Source: G963677445 sp963678275
Lineage (GTDB): Bacteria > Bacteroidota > Ignavibacteria > Ignavibacteriales > Melioribacteraceae
NCBI GenBank assembly: GCA_963678275.1
Contig: OY782765.1
Span: 1,488,001 to 1,552,000 of the forward strand
Length of the DNA: 64,000 nucleotides
Reading direction: 5' to 3'
A program made the translations under genes and the position numbers. Position 1 is the stretch's first letter. The number at the start of each line of letters is the position of its first letter. The notes under the pieces are model-generated. The model saw only the letters and a list, made by a program, of their open reading frames with translations. It was not told where the DNA came from and ran no database searches. Positions 52,748-61,751 of this stretch are shown piece after piece.

Positions 52748-53040
52748 ATTCGTAATTCGTCATTCGTAATTCGTAATTCGTAATTCGTAATTCGTAATTT
52801 CTTTTGCGGGATTTAGTGTTTTAGTGATTTTGTGGCTTTTCTTCCGCCTAAATCAGCGAAATCAAAATAATCTGCGGTCATCTTTTCAATTGTTCATTGT
52901 ACATTATTAATTGTTAATTGAAATTTTTGTGTTTTAGTGATTTTGTGGCGTTTTTTCAGCAAGTCAATCACTCTTGGAATAACTTTGTCATATTAATTAT
53001 TCATTATTCATAATTCATAATTGCATTTTTGCGTAGAAAT
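52746..53040 (+). repeat. Composite dispersed repeat, copy C (longest)
   Basis: Seven heptamer units (mainly TAATTCG) at 52746-52799 are followed by the TTGTGGCTTTTCTTCCGCC, CAGCGAAATCAAAATAATC and GGTCATCTTTTCAATTGTTC blocks, an ATTATTAATTG tail, and a second partial GTGTTTTAGTGATTTTGTGG block. Confidence 0.75.
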
Positions 53041-53082
53041 TTACTGCTAAAGGACTGCTCTTACTCCTATTTTTTCACCCGA

Positions 53083-54318
53083 TCATTCATATCTCAGGGC
53101 TTCAATAGGATCAAGATTAGCCGCTTTATAAGCAGGATAAGTGCCGAAAACCACACCAATCATAACACATAAACCAACACCGATCAGCACCCATAAAACA
53201 GGGATAGTAGCCGCGGCGCTCATCAGGGAACCCACCATATTGCCCACGGCGACTCCGAGGAAAATCCCGATAAGTCCCCCGAAAAGGCATAATACAATAG
53301 CTTCGGTAAGGAACTGCATTAAAACATTATATTTCTTGGCGCCTATCGCTTTCCGGATTCCAATTTCCCTGGTGCGTTCGGTAACAGAAACGAGCATTAT
53401 ATTCATAATACCCACCCCGGCAGCCAGCAGAGCTATTGCCGCGATAATAAGGGAGCCGATTCTTACACCCGCGGTCATTTCGTTTATCCTCGTAAGGAGC
53501 GACTGGTTTGAGAAAATATCAAAATCATCCTCTTCCATCGGGGATACTTTTCTTATAAGTCTCATCGCGCCGCGGGCTTTTTCAATGACATTATCGTAGG
53601 ATGCCCGGTCGTGACTCATAACGGTAATATTGATGCTCCTTCCCCGTTTTCCATAAAGTGACTGATAAGTAGTAATGGGAATACAGGCAAAATTGTCGTG
53701 AGTCTGCCCAAAAGCTTCTCCCTGGCTTTCCAGAATACCGATAACCTTTAGCTTATGTCCATCAACCCAGACTTCCTGCCCGACAGGATCGACATATTCG
53801 AACAGGGTTTTCACTACATCAGCGCCCAGCACAATATATCTTTCGGCGCGTTTTGTATCTCTGTCAGTAAAAAGCCTGCCTTCATCCGGTATCCATTTAT
53901 TATTTGGAAACGCGCCGATTGTGCAACCGCATAGACTAACGTTCGGATTGGTTTCCTTGTTGCGGTATTTAAACCGGCGGGCTCCTTTCCATTGTTCAGC
54001 CCCCATTGAAGCCACTTCGGCGCTGATCATCTTTTCAAGACGCTCATAATCATCAAGAGTAATATCCTTTCTGTTCCTGAATTTCTCCCACGAGCCGGGT
54101 CCACCCGAATGCATGGCGGGCCATTTCTGTATCTGGAAGGTGTTTTTGCCGAGTGACGAAACACCTTCCTCAATGCTGACCTGAAGCATTTCAATCACCG
54201 TGCTGATTGCGATGATTGAAAATATTCCTACAACGATGCCAAGAATTGTAAGTGAAGATCTGAGTTTATTGGCACGAAGTGAATTCAGAGCTATCGATAT
54301 TATCTCGATAATATACAT
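53083..54318 (-). CDS. ABC transporter permease (MacB/FtsX type), third of three
   Basis: This 411-residue protein has the MacB layout: an N-terminal helix (LTILGIVVGIFSIIAIST), a periplasmic domain of about 230 residues, and three C-terminal helices with the FtsX coupling motif SVTERTREIGIRKAIGAKK. It ends DPIEALRYE like its two neighbours. The start at 54318 abuts the TAG of permease 2. It is very similar to permease 2 (LGKNTFQIQKWP and SLYGKRGRSINITV blocks), so these two arose by duplication. The likely role is mechanotransmission-type export with the TolC- and MacA-like proteins. Confidence 0.92.
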   Translation of the reverse strand: MYIIEIISIALNSLRANKLRSSLTILGIVVGIFSIIAISTVIEMLQVSIEEGVSSLGKNTFQIQKWPAMHSGGPGSWEKFRNRKDITLDDYERLEKMISAEVASMGAEQWKGARRFKYRNKETNPNVSLCGCTIGAFPNNKWIPDEGRLFTDRDTKRAERYIVLGADVVKTLFEYVDPVGQEVWVDGHKLKVIGILESQGEAFGQTHDNFACIPITTYQSLYGKRGRSINITVMSHDRASYDNVIEKARGAMRLIRKVSPMEEDDFDIFSNQSLLTRINEMTAGVRIGSLIIAAIALLAAGVGIMNIMLVSVTERTREIGIRKAIGAKKYNVLMQFLTEAIVLCLFGGLIGIFLGVAVGNMVGSLMSAAATIPVLWVLIGVGLCVMIGVVFGTYPAYKAANLDPIEALRYE

Positions 54319-55551
54319 CTATTCATACCTCAATGATTCAATTGGGTCTAAATTTGCCGCTTTATATGCGGGATATGTTCCGAAAACAAGCCCGATCATC
54401 ACACAAAGCGCGATACCGGCAGAAATCCAATCGAGCGGAAGAGTTGCCGTGGCATTGATCATCGATCCGGCTATATTACCTACCAGAACCCCGAGTATAA
54501 TGCCGATAAATCCTCCGAGCAGACTTAAAGTAATTGCTTCGAGAATAAACTGAATCATAATATTCATTTTTTTAGCGCCTATGGCTCTCCTTATACCTAT
54601 TTCCCTGGTGCGTTCGGTAACTGAAACAAGCATAATATTCATAATACCCACTCCGGCGGCCAGCAAAGCGATGGCGGCAATAACGATAGCGCCGATTCTT
54701 ACGCTTGATGTCATATCATTGATCTGGTCGAGCATTGCCTGGTTTGTCCGGATCTCAAAATCATTTTCTTCACCCGGCGGCACCTTGCGGATAGTGCGGA
54801 AATGCCCTTCCGCCTTTTCGAGAAGATCATAATAGGTCTGCACATTAGGCGCCCTGACAGTAATATTTATACTCCTGCGTCTGCTGCCGTAAAAACTCTG
54901 AAATGTTGAGATCGGCATAAGAGCAAAATTATCGCGACTCTGCCCGAAAACTTCACCGCGCGATTCAAGAACGCCAATAACTTTTAGTTTATAATCATCA
55001 AGCCTTACCTCCTGTCCGATAGGATTGACCGATTTGAAAAGTGTTTTCACCAGGTCGGCGCCAAGCACAATAACATTTTCACGGCGGGCAACATCATTCT
55101 GATTGATATCCCGGCCATAATCGACAAACCATTCGTTATTCAGAAACGCTTCGGGAGTTACACCAGATACACTGACATTAGGATTTGTTTCCTCGCTGCC
55201 ATAACGAAGTTTCCTGCCAAACCGCCATTGTTCGGCCCCGATCGCGTTTGTTTCGGTAAGTTTTTCTTTAAGCGCTTCAAATTCTTCAAGAGTGATATTT
55301 TTTCTGTTTCTGTATTTGGCCCGCTCACTTGGTCCGCCGGTGCGAATGCTTGGCCATTTCTGTATCTGGAAAGTATTCTGGCTTAATGCCGATACTCCTT
55401 CTTCGATGCTGTTCTGCAGCATCGCTATGATAGTGCTTATTGCGATAATCGAAAAGATACCGACTATGATACCAAGAATAGTTAAGGCGGATCTTAATTT
55501 ATTTGTTGAAAGTGAACTGAATGATATTTTCAGTATTTCCCAAAATTTCAT
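54319..55551 (-). CDS. ABC transporter permease (MacB/FtsX type), second of three
   Basis: This 410-residue protein has LTILGIIVGIFSIIAIST, the periplasmic part with LSQNTFQIQKWPS, SVTERTREIGIRRAIGAKK and a DPIESLRYE end. Its ATG shares one base with the TAA of permease 1 (TAATG), so translation is coupled. It is closest to permease 3. With three permeases and one ATPase, either two permeases form a heterodimer in alternative combinations or one is spare. Confidence 0.92.
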   Translation of the reverse strand: MKFWEILKISFSSLSTNKLRSALTILGIIVGIFSIIAISTIIAMLQNSIEEGVSALSQNTFQIQKWPSIRTGGPSERAKYRNRKNITLEEFEALKEKLTETNAIGAEQWRFGRKLRYGSEETNPNVSVSGVTPEAFLNNEWFVDYGRDINQNDVARRENVIVLGADLVKTLFKSVNPIGQEVRLDDYKLKVIGVLESRGEVFGQSRDNFALMPISTFQSFYGSRRRSINITVRAPNVQTYYDLLEKAEGHFRTIRKVPPGEENDFEIRTNQAMLDQINDMTSSVRIGAIVIAAIALLAAGVGIMNIMLVSVTERTREIGIRRAIGAKKMNIMIQFILEAITLSLLGGFIGIILGVLVGNIAGSMINATATLPLDWISAGIALCVMIGLVFGTYPAYKAANLDPIESLRYE

Positions 55552-56792
55552 TATTCATACCTCAATGCTTCTACAGGGTCCATTCTGGATGCGGTAAAGG
55601 CGGGAGCAAAACCTGAAAGAACTCCTGTGATAAGTGAAATCGTAATGGCAAGAATAGCCGAATTAACCTCAAGTGAAATAGGAAAATCGGATTGTTGAAT
55701 AGCCATTGTTCCAACAACCGCGACAAGTAACCCCATAAGACCCCCGATCAGGCAGATTATCGCGGCTTCGGAAATAAACTGGCCAAGAATTGTTCTTCTT
55801 TTAGCTCCAATCGCTTTCCTGATTCCAATTTCTTTTGTTCGCTCTTTTACCGATACGAACATTATATTCATTATGCCAATAGCGCCTACAAAAAGCGACA
55901 GGCCCGTAATAAGAAATCCGCCAATCTGGATTACACCTACTGTGGAATTAATTTCATTCAGAAGACCTTCCTGCTGGTTAATGGAGAAATCATCCCGCTC
56001 ATCATATTTAAGTCCTCTGATTTTCCTCATTATCCCGATTGCCTCTTCTTTTACCTGTTCGACCGCTTCACTGTTTCCGGCCCGGACATTAATTGTAACA
56101 CTTCTGAATCTCTGTGACGCCAGGTTCTTAAAAATAAAACCTATAGGAACGAAGGTCTGGTTATCAGGATTAAAATTACCCATGATATAACTCCCCTGCT
56201 CCTTCAGCACGCCAACTACTCTAACATCGCGGCCTTTAATATTTATTTCACTTCCAAGAGCGTTTCCATTGGGAAAGAGATTTTTTGCAACTTCGCTGCC
56301 GATTACAGCAACCTGCCTTGCTCCTTTGCTTTCAAGCTCGGTAAAAAATCTTCCCGATTCAAATTCAAGATTAGTTGTTTTGATATAATCCTGATTGGTG
56401 CCTGTAATCATGGCATATTCAAGGGTTTTGTCCTCAGCTTTTATGGTCTGTGTATTCCATACAGTCGGGGCAACAGCCACAGGAAGCCTGGCCTGTTCTT
56501 TATACTTTTTAAAGTCATCCATATCGAGGTTGCGCCGGTTTCTTAATTCCCACCATGGAATGTCATTATTGAACCAGGCCCATTTATCGATATACAGGTT
56601 ATCCGAGCCCATCGAAGAAACACCCTGGCGGAATGAAGCGTCAATTCCCTGAATCGCGTTCGACATAAGAACCACTGCCGCTACTCCGATGACAATGCCA
56701 AGCGTTGTCAGAACAGATCTAATTTTATTGGCCCTGATAGCTTTGAAAGATATCAGAAGGCCTTCTTTCAGCTCATGCAAAAAATTACTCAT
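55551..56792 (-). CDS. ABC transporter permease (MacB/FtsX type), first of three
   Basis: This 413-residue protein is the most divergent of the three permeases. It has VLTTLGIVIGVAAVVLMSN, a periplasmic domain (MSNAIQGIDASFRQGVSSMGSDNLYIDKW region in parts), the FtsX motif SVKERTKEIGIRKAIGAKRR and a DPVEALRYE end. It starts two bases after the ATPase gene. MacB-type permeases dimerise and pull substrate from the periplasm into a TolC channel. Confidence 0.92.
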   Translation of the reverse strand: MSNFLHELKEGLLISFKAIRANKIRSVLTTLGIVIGVAAVVLMSNAIQGIDASFRQGVSSMGSDNLYIDKWAWFNNDIPWWELRNRRNLDMDDFKKYKEQARLPVAVAPTVWNTQTIKAEDKTLEYAMITGTNQDYIKTTNLEFESGRFFTELESKGARQVAVIGSEVAKNLFPNGNALGSEINIKGRDVRVVGVLKEQGSYIMGNFNPDNQTFVPIGFIFKNLASQRFRSVTINVRAGNSEAVEQVKEEAIGIMRKIRGLKYDERDDFSINQQEGLLNEINSTVGVIQIGGFLITGLSLFVGAIGIMNIMFVSVKERTKEIGIRKAIGAKRRTILGQFISEAAIICLIGGLMGLLVAVVGTMAIQQSDFPISLEVNSAILAITISLITGVLSGFAPAFTASRMDPVEALRYE

Positions 56793-56794
56793 TT

Positions 56795-57529
56795 TTATTT
56801 TCCTTCCGTTTTTGCTTCGGCGAGATGGCCGTTCGGAATAATTCGTTTTTCAACATGTTCATCACGTTCAATCAGGCCGTCGCGAATTCTTATTATTCTC
56901 GCGGCATGTTCGGCAATATATTCTTCATGAGTAACCAGGATGATAGTATTGCCCTGTTCATAAATTTCATTGAAAAGGCTCATAATATCTTCACCTGTTT
57001 TGGTATCAAGGTTACCGGTAGGTTCATCGGCAAGGATAATGGAAGGATCGGTTACAAGAGCGCGGGCAATAGCCACTCGCTGACGCTGACCACCGGAAAG
57101 TTCATTCGGTTTATGATAAACCCTGTCTTCGAGTCCCACTTTCACAAGGGCTTCATGAGCTTTTTCCTTCCTCTCATAAGATGGCATTCCTGAATAGATC
57201 AGAGGAAGCTCTACATTATGAAGCGCGTCGGAACGGGGAAGCAGATTGAACGTCTGGAATACAAAACCGATTTTTCGGTTTCTGATCTCAGCGAGTTCAT
57301 TATCATCCATATCGCTGACGTTAAATCCTTCAAAATCATAAAGCCCTTTTGTGGGAGTATCGAGGCAGCCGATGATATTCATCAGTGTGGATTTACCTGA
57401 ACCGGAAGGTCCCATGATGGCTACATATTCATTTTTATTTATTCCAAGAGAAACATCGGCAAGCGCGTGAACCTCCTCTGTTCCAACCTGGTAAATTTTT
57501 GCTATATGTTCAAGACTGATAATATTCAT
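56795..57529 (-). CDS. ABC transporter ATPase (MacB/LolD family)
   Basis: This 244-residue protein has Walker A GPSGSGKST (40-48 region), Q-loop FVFQTFNLLPR, signature LSGGQRQRVAIARAL, Walker B IILADEPTGNLD and switch His in LVTHE. The length is that of stand-alone MacB/LolD ATPases. It powers the three FtsX-type permeases encoded directly after it. It follows the broken adaptor gene by 11 bases. Confidence 0.95.
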   Translation of the reverse strand: MNIISLEHIAKIYQVGTEEVHALADVSLGINKNEYVAIMGPSGSGKSTLMNIIGCLDTPTKGLYDFEGFNVSDMDDNELAEIRNRKIGFVFQTFNLLPRSDALHNVELPLIYSGMPSYERKEKAHEALVKVGLEDRVYHKPNELSGGQRQRVAIARALVTDPSIILADEPTGNLDTKTGEDIMSLFNEIYEQGNTIILVTHEEYIAEHAARIIRIRDGLIERDEHVEKRIIPNGHLAEAKTEGK

Positions 57530-57540
57530 TTTATTTCCTG

Positions 57541-58862
57541 TTATTTGCTTTCTGTTGCAATTTCTTCTGCTTTTTCTTCACCTTCAGCCGGAGTTTTATC
57601 TTTCTTTTTATTTGTGACTCTTACCTGAAGGCCATCATTGAGTTCTTTAGAAATTGCTCTGTATGGACCGCTGACAACTTCCTCGTCAACATCCAGCCCT
57701 TCAGAAATTTCAATAAAATTATCATCACTGATACCTGTCTTCACTTCTTTCATTTTAACTGTCGAACCTTCAACAACAAATACCACTTCGGAAGGTTTCT
57801 GTGGTTTACCCGATTTATCGAGCCTTGGCATATGGGATGAATCTTCACCTTCTCCTTCACCCTTTTTCGCCATTCTCGCGGTAACGCTCTGGATAGGCAC
57901 AGAAACCACACCCATTTTGTTTCTGTCTGAATATCGGCGTCACATGACATTCCGGGACGAATGCCTTCATCAAGCTCGAGAAGTTTAATTTTCACTTCGA
58001 AATTAACCACTTCATCCTGTGTTCCGAGTCCTGTTGTCTGGGCGCTGTTGCCAATATGTGTAACCACACCTTTGAAAAGTCTTTCACCAAAAGCGTCAAT
58101 TTCAATAAATGAAGTATCTTTGGAAGAAATCAGAATAACGTCATTCTCATCAACTTCAACAATTGCCTCCATCTGTGAAAGATCGGCTACGGTCATCATA
58201 TTTGTACCCTGGGTAAAATTACTGCCCAGAACTCTTTCGCCAAGTTCAACATTTAACTTGGAAATAGTCGCGTTCAGAGGAGAATAAATTGCTGTTTTAG
58301 CAAGATTTTCCTCGGCCTCGGTCAGAGATTCCTGAACCTGCAGAATAATTGATTTCTGAGCCTCAAAAGCTCCTTCGCTCTGCAGATAATTTGATTTGGC
58401 CAGTTCAAGCTGTGAATCACTTGCCAAACCTTTTTCATAAAGCCCTTTAATTCTTTCAAATTCAGCTTTTTGCTGCTCAAGAGTAGCCTTTCTTATTTTA
58501 AGAGTTGCTTTCGAACTCTCAAGATTGGCTCGCGCGCGGTTTCTCTGGGCCACATAAATATCAGGTTTAATCCTGATAAGAAGCTGTCCTTTCTTAACCA
58601 TATCCCCCTCTTCGACAGGCAGTTCAACGATCTCGCCGGTTACTTCGGGAGTGATATTAAGTTCTTCAACGGGATAAATTTTACCTGTAGCCGAAACTAC
58701 CTGGGTTATAGTCCGGGCTTCCGAATTGTCAACCTGAACAGGCACAATCAAATCTTTTTCTCCGCCCAATGCCACAACCAGTACTACAGCTATCAAAAGT
58801 CCCAGGAACCCGAATATTATAATCTTTTTGTTCCGTGATTTTTTACGATTCCTCTTCGCCAT
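57541..58862 (-). pseudogene. MacA/HlyD-like periplasmic adaptor with one-base frameshift
   Basis: The first frame (58862 down) encodes a membrane anchor (IIIFGFLGLLIAVVLVVALGG), the lipoyl-like half EVTGEIVELPVEEGDMVKKGQLL, a long coiled-coil hairpin and the barrel domain, up to GIRPGMSCDADIQTETK. It then goes out of phase. The correct continuation (MGVVSVPIQSVTAR, then GSTVKMKEVKTGISDDNF) is in another frame ending at 57541. One missing A in the run of four (T at 57915-57918 on the plus strand) explains it. The rest of the operon is intact, so this is either a very recent mutation or a sequencing/assembly error in a homopolymer. Restored length is about 440 residues. Confidence 0.9.
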
Positions 58863-58882
58863 GTTAAAAATCTCCTTAAATT

Positions 58883-60235
58883 CTATTTGTCAAATTTTTT
58901 ATAATCAAGTTTGCCGAGAATATTTGTCAGGTTGTCTTTCAGCTTGTAATAATTATATCTCGCGTCAATCATCGCGCTGACGGCGTTTGTATAATCCTTA
59001 TCAGACTGTAACACGTCAAGGATTGTTCCCGCTCCCAGGTTATACCTTTCATTATTTATTCTTCTGTTTTCTTCAGCCGAGATAACATTTTTACTGCTCA
59101 CATCGAGCTGTTTTTTAGCGGCGACAAGATCAAGATATCCCTGCTTGACCTGAATTTTAATTGAACGCTTTAATGCTTCCAGATTCTCTCTTTCATTTTT
59201 AATGCCGGCTTTAGCGTAATCCATTCCTGCTTCGGTATTCCAGTTTGAAAAAATCGGCACATTCAGTGATAACCCTATAGAATATGATCTCCTGTCGAAA
59301 AGGTCTCCCGGTTCAACACCTGATGTTCCGAAACCATAACTTCCGGTAAGAGTAGGGAATAAACCGCTTCTCTGGATAATCAGGCTTTCTTCGGCGTTAT
59401 TGACCAGAAGATCCTGACTTTTAAGATCTGCCCTGTTATTAAAGGCGTCCTTAACCAGGGCCTGAAGATTATTGAGATTTTCAAATTCATCTTCAAGTTT
59501 TTCTTCAGTGTCGGCCGATGTGGGATCATCAAATTTATATTCATCCAAAACATCGAGCGCGAGGTAATTCAGCAGATTACTTTTCGATATCTCAAAAGTA
59601 TTCTGCGCCTGAATCAGGGCGAGCTGGGCATTACCGAGCTGAACCTGCTGGGCATAAACATCCGCCACCGGAACAGAACCAAGTTTATTTCTCTCCTGTA
59701 TGGTTTCCAGCAGTTTCTGATTATAGGTAACATTATCCTCTCTTACCTTAAGCAGCTCTTTGGCATTAAGTATGGTAAAGTAATAATCGGTCGTACGGTA
59801 GAGCACATCCTGCTTCAGTTTTTCCAGGTCATACTTTGCCGATTTAAGACTGTTTTTAGCGCTGCGGAGATTGGCATAGTTTGCCAGTCCGTTAAAAAGA
59901 GTCACGCTGCCGCCTGCCGAAAAGCTCCATGACCTGTTATCCTTTTCCGATTTACCGAAAGTGACAACCGAATCCAGCTCGGCAACATACTGCCGTGATC
60001 CGTCATTCGCCACACGCGACCAGTCCCAGCTTCCGTTGAGGCCAAAACTTGGCAAAAAGTCGCCATAAGCGCTTTTAACGTTCGTCTCACGGTAGTCGAG
60101 GGAATTCTTCGACTGAATAATACCGGAATTTCTCTGAAGCGCGATTGAGTATGCTTCTTCAAGTGTTAACTGCTTCTGTCCACATACAATTGTCGTTAAA
60201 AACAGGACCCCCAGAATAAATAGATTCTTTCTCAT
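58883..60235 (-). CDS. TolC-family outer-membrane efflux protein
   Basis: This 450-residue protein has a signal peptide (NLFILGVLFLTTIVCGQ) and the duplicated outer-membrane efflux protein layout of long helices and barrel strands. It starts LTLEEAYSIALQRNSGI, has LNVPIFSNWNTEAGMDYAKAG in the second half, and ends with YNLGAGTILDVLQSDKDYTNA, which is the usual TolC-family tail. It is the first gene of the exporter operon, 20 bases before the adaptor. It should form the trimeric outer-membrane exit duct. Confidence 0.93.
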   Translation of the reverse strand: MRKNLFILGVLFLTTIVCGQKQLTLEEAYSIALQRNSGIIQSKNSLDYRETNVKSAYGDFLPSFGLNGSWDWSRVANDGSRQYVAELDSVVTFGKSEKDNRSWSFSAGGSVTLFNGLANYANLRSAKNSLKSAKYDLEKLKQDVLYRTTDYYFTILNAKELLKVREDNVTYNQKLLETIQERNKLGSVPVADVYAQQVQLGNAQLALIQAQNTFEISKSNLLNYLALDVLDEYKFDDPTSADTEEKLEDEFENLNNLQALVKDAFNNRADLKSQDLLVNNAEESLIIQRSGLFPTLTGSYGFGTSGVEPGDLFDRRSYSIGLSLNVPIFSNWNTEAGMDYAKAGIKNERENLEALKRSIKIQVKQGYLDLVAAKKQLDVSSKNVISAEENRRINNERYNLGAGTILDVLQSDKDYTNAVSAMIDARYNYYKLKDNLTNILGKLDYKKFDK

Positions 60236-60350
60236 TACTTTCTCCTAAATGTAAAACTGAATTTTGCTGTATTCTGCTTCTTTGGACGTTAGTCAGAAAG
60301 AAAAGTTACAGGATTTATCTCAGGAAAAGCAAGATTAAAAAAATTATTTC

Positions 60351-61751
60351 TCAGTTGATATATCTATCCTTTATCTGCATCAGGTAATGTTTTGCCTCTT
60401 CATAATCATTGGCGATAATCCCGTCAAGAATTGCCTCTTCAATCGCGCTTTTTATTTCACCGACTTTCTTCGAAGGGGGGATTCCGCAAATTTCCATTAT
60501 CTCATCCCCTCTTACGGGAGACTGGAATTCCCTTAGCTTGTCTTTTTCCTTCACCTCTTTAACCTTGTTCATAACAAGTTCATAATTCTCGAGATACCGG
60601 GCAACCTTATATGGATTTTTGCTTGTGATATCGGCGCGGCATAATGTAATAAGGTCATCCAGGTCTTCCCCCGCGGCCACAGCCATTCTTCTTATGGCCG
60701 AATCGGTAACAATATCTGATACAAGAGCTATCGGCCTCAGGTGCAGTCTTATCAGGTTTTCCACATAAGGCAGTTTATTGAATGGAAGCTTCTGACGGCT
60801 GAAAACAGCTTTCATCATTCTCGCCCCAATCTCTTCATGGCCATGGAAGGTCCAGCCGGTTCCTTCAATAAATTTTTTCGTTCTTGGTTTCCCTATGTCA
60901 TGCACCAGGGCAGCATATCTCAGCCAGAGATCATCTGAAACCCGCGCGACATTATCCACCACTTCGCAGGTATGATAAAACACATCCTTATGATGATATT
61001 CCTTTCGCTGCTCCACCCCGACCATTTCGGAAAATTCCCTGAATACATGCTTCATCACCCCGAGCTCCTGCATAGGAATAAATCCTTTAGAGGGAACCGG
61101 AGAAGCCAGTATCTTAAGAAACTCATCGGTTATCCTTTCTCTCGAAACAATTGTGAGTCTTTCGGCCATCGCTGTCGCGGCTTTTTGTGTTTCCTCCGCT
61201 ATCTCAAAATCAAGCTGTGCCGAAAACCGGAAAGCTCTCATAATCCTTAATGGATCATCATCAAATGTTACCATCGGATCGAGCGGGGTGCGGATAATTT
61301 TCTTATTAATATCCTCCAGCCCGCCAAATGTATCTGTCATCTCGCCAAATGTATCTTTGTTCAGGGAAACCGCGAGTGTATTAATTGTAAAATCTCTCCG
61401 GCCTATATCATCATCGAATGTTCCTTCCTCAACTATCGGTTTCCTGCTGTTGCGGTTATAAGATTCTTTACGCGCCCCCACAAGTTCAATTTCCAGATCA
61501 CCATATAATAACTGAGCGGTGCCAAAATTCCTGTAGATATTCACCTTTGTTTTATCAAGCCGGTCGGCAAGTTTTTCAGCGAATTTTACACCGCTTCCGG
61601 TAACCAGAATATCGAGGTCCTTCCTTTCTCTCTCCAGAATTATATCTCTTACGTAACCGCCAACAATATATATATCAACACCTTCACTTTTCGCAAGGTC
61701 AGATAAAATCTCAAAAATCTTTTCTTTATTGAGTAATGCCTTAAAATTCAA
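60351..61751 (-). CDS. tRNA nucleotidyltransferase / poly(A) polymerase family protein with HD domain
   Basis: This 466-residue protein has a head-domain nucleotidyltransferase motif, IYIVGGYVRDIILERERKDLDILV (GG...RD then DxD). An RRDFTINTLAVSL loop and DPLRIMRAFRFSAQL follow, the family marks of CCA-adding and poly(A)-polymerase enzymes. An HD domain with YHHKDVFYHTCEVVDN and ALVHDIGKP comes next. It adds or repairs CCA ends of tRNA, or adds A, and the HD part suggests phosphohydrolase activity as in some CCA enzymes. It starts 11 bases inside the end of the peptidase gene. The CCA versus A-adding choice cannot be made by eye. Confidence 0.9.
   Translation of the reverse strand: MNFKALLNKEKIFEILSDLAKSEGVDIYIVGGYVRDIILERERKDLDILVTGSGVKFAEKLADRLDKTKVNIYRNFGTAQLLYGDLEIELVGARKESYNRNSRKPIVEEGTFDDDIGRRDFTINTLAVSLNKDTFGEMTDTFGGLEDINKKIIRTPLDPMVTFDDDPLRIMRAFRFSAQLDFEIAEETQKAATAMAERLTIVSRERITDEFLKILASPVPSKGFIPMQELGVMKHVFREFSEMVGVEQRKEYHHKDVFYHTCEVVDNVARVSDDLWLRYAALVHDIGKPRTKKFIEGTGWTFHGHEEIGARMMKAVFSRQKLPFNKLPYVENLIRLHLRPIALVSDIVTDSAIRRMAVAAGEDLDDLITLCRADITSKNPYKVARYLENYELVMNKVKEVKEKDKLREFQSPVRGDEIMEICGIPPSKKVGEIKSAIEEAILDGIIANDYEEAKHYLMQIKDRYIN

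Larger units (their letters stand above)
52113..53082. other. Repeat-rich intergenic region
   Basis: This is 970 bases without a supportable gene between the outer-membrane array and the exporter operon, whose genes converge here. It holds a GGGGC-type hairpin just after the last barrel gene (52134-52149), a MITE-like palindrome (52213-52374), a CTGGCAA/GCCAG mini-hairpin (near 52447), a decayed gene fragment (52648-52747) and a composite repeat (52746-53040). Confidence 0.7.

Noticed and set aside
57541..58862. Programmed ribosomal frameshift in the adaptor gene
   Set aside because: No canonical slippery heptamer or downstream structure is seen; a lost base in a run of A explains it more simply.
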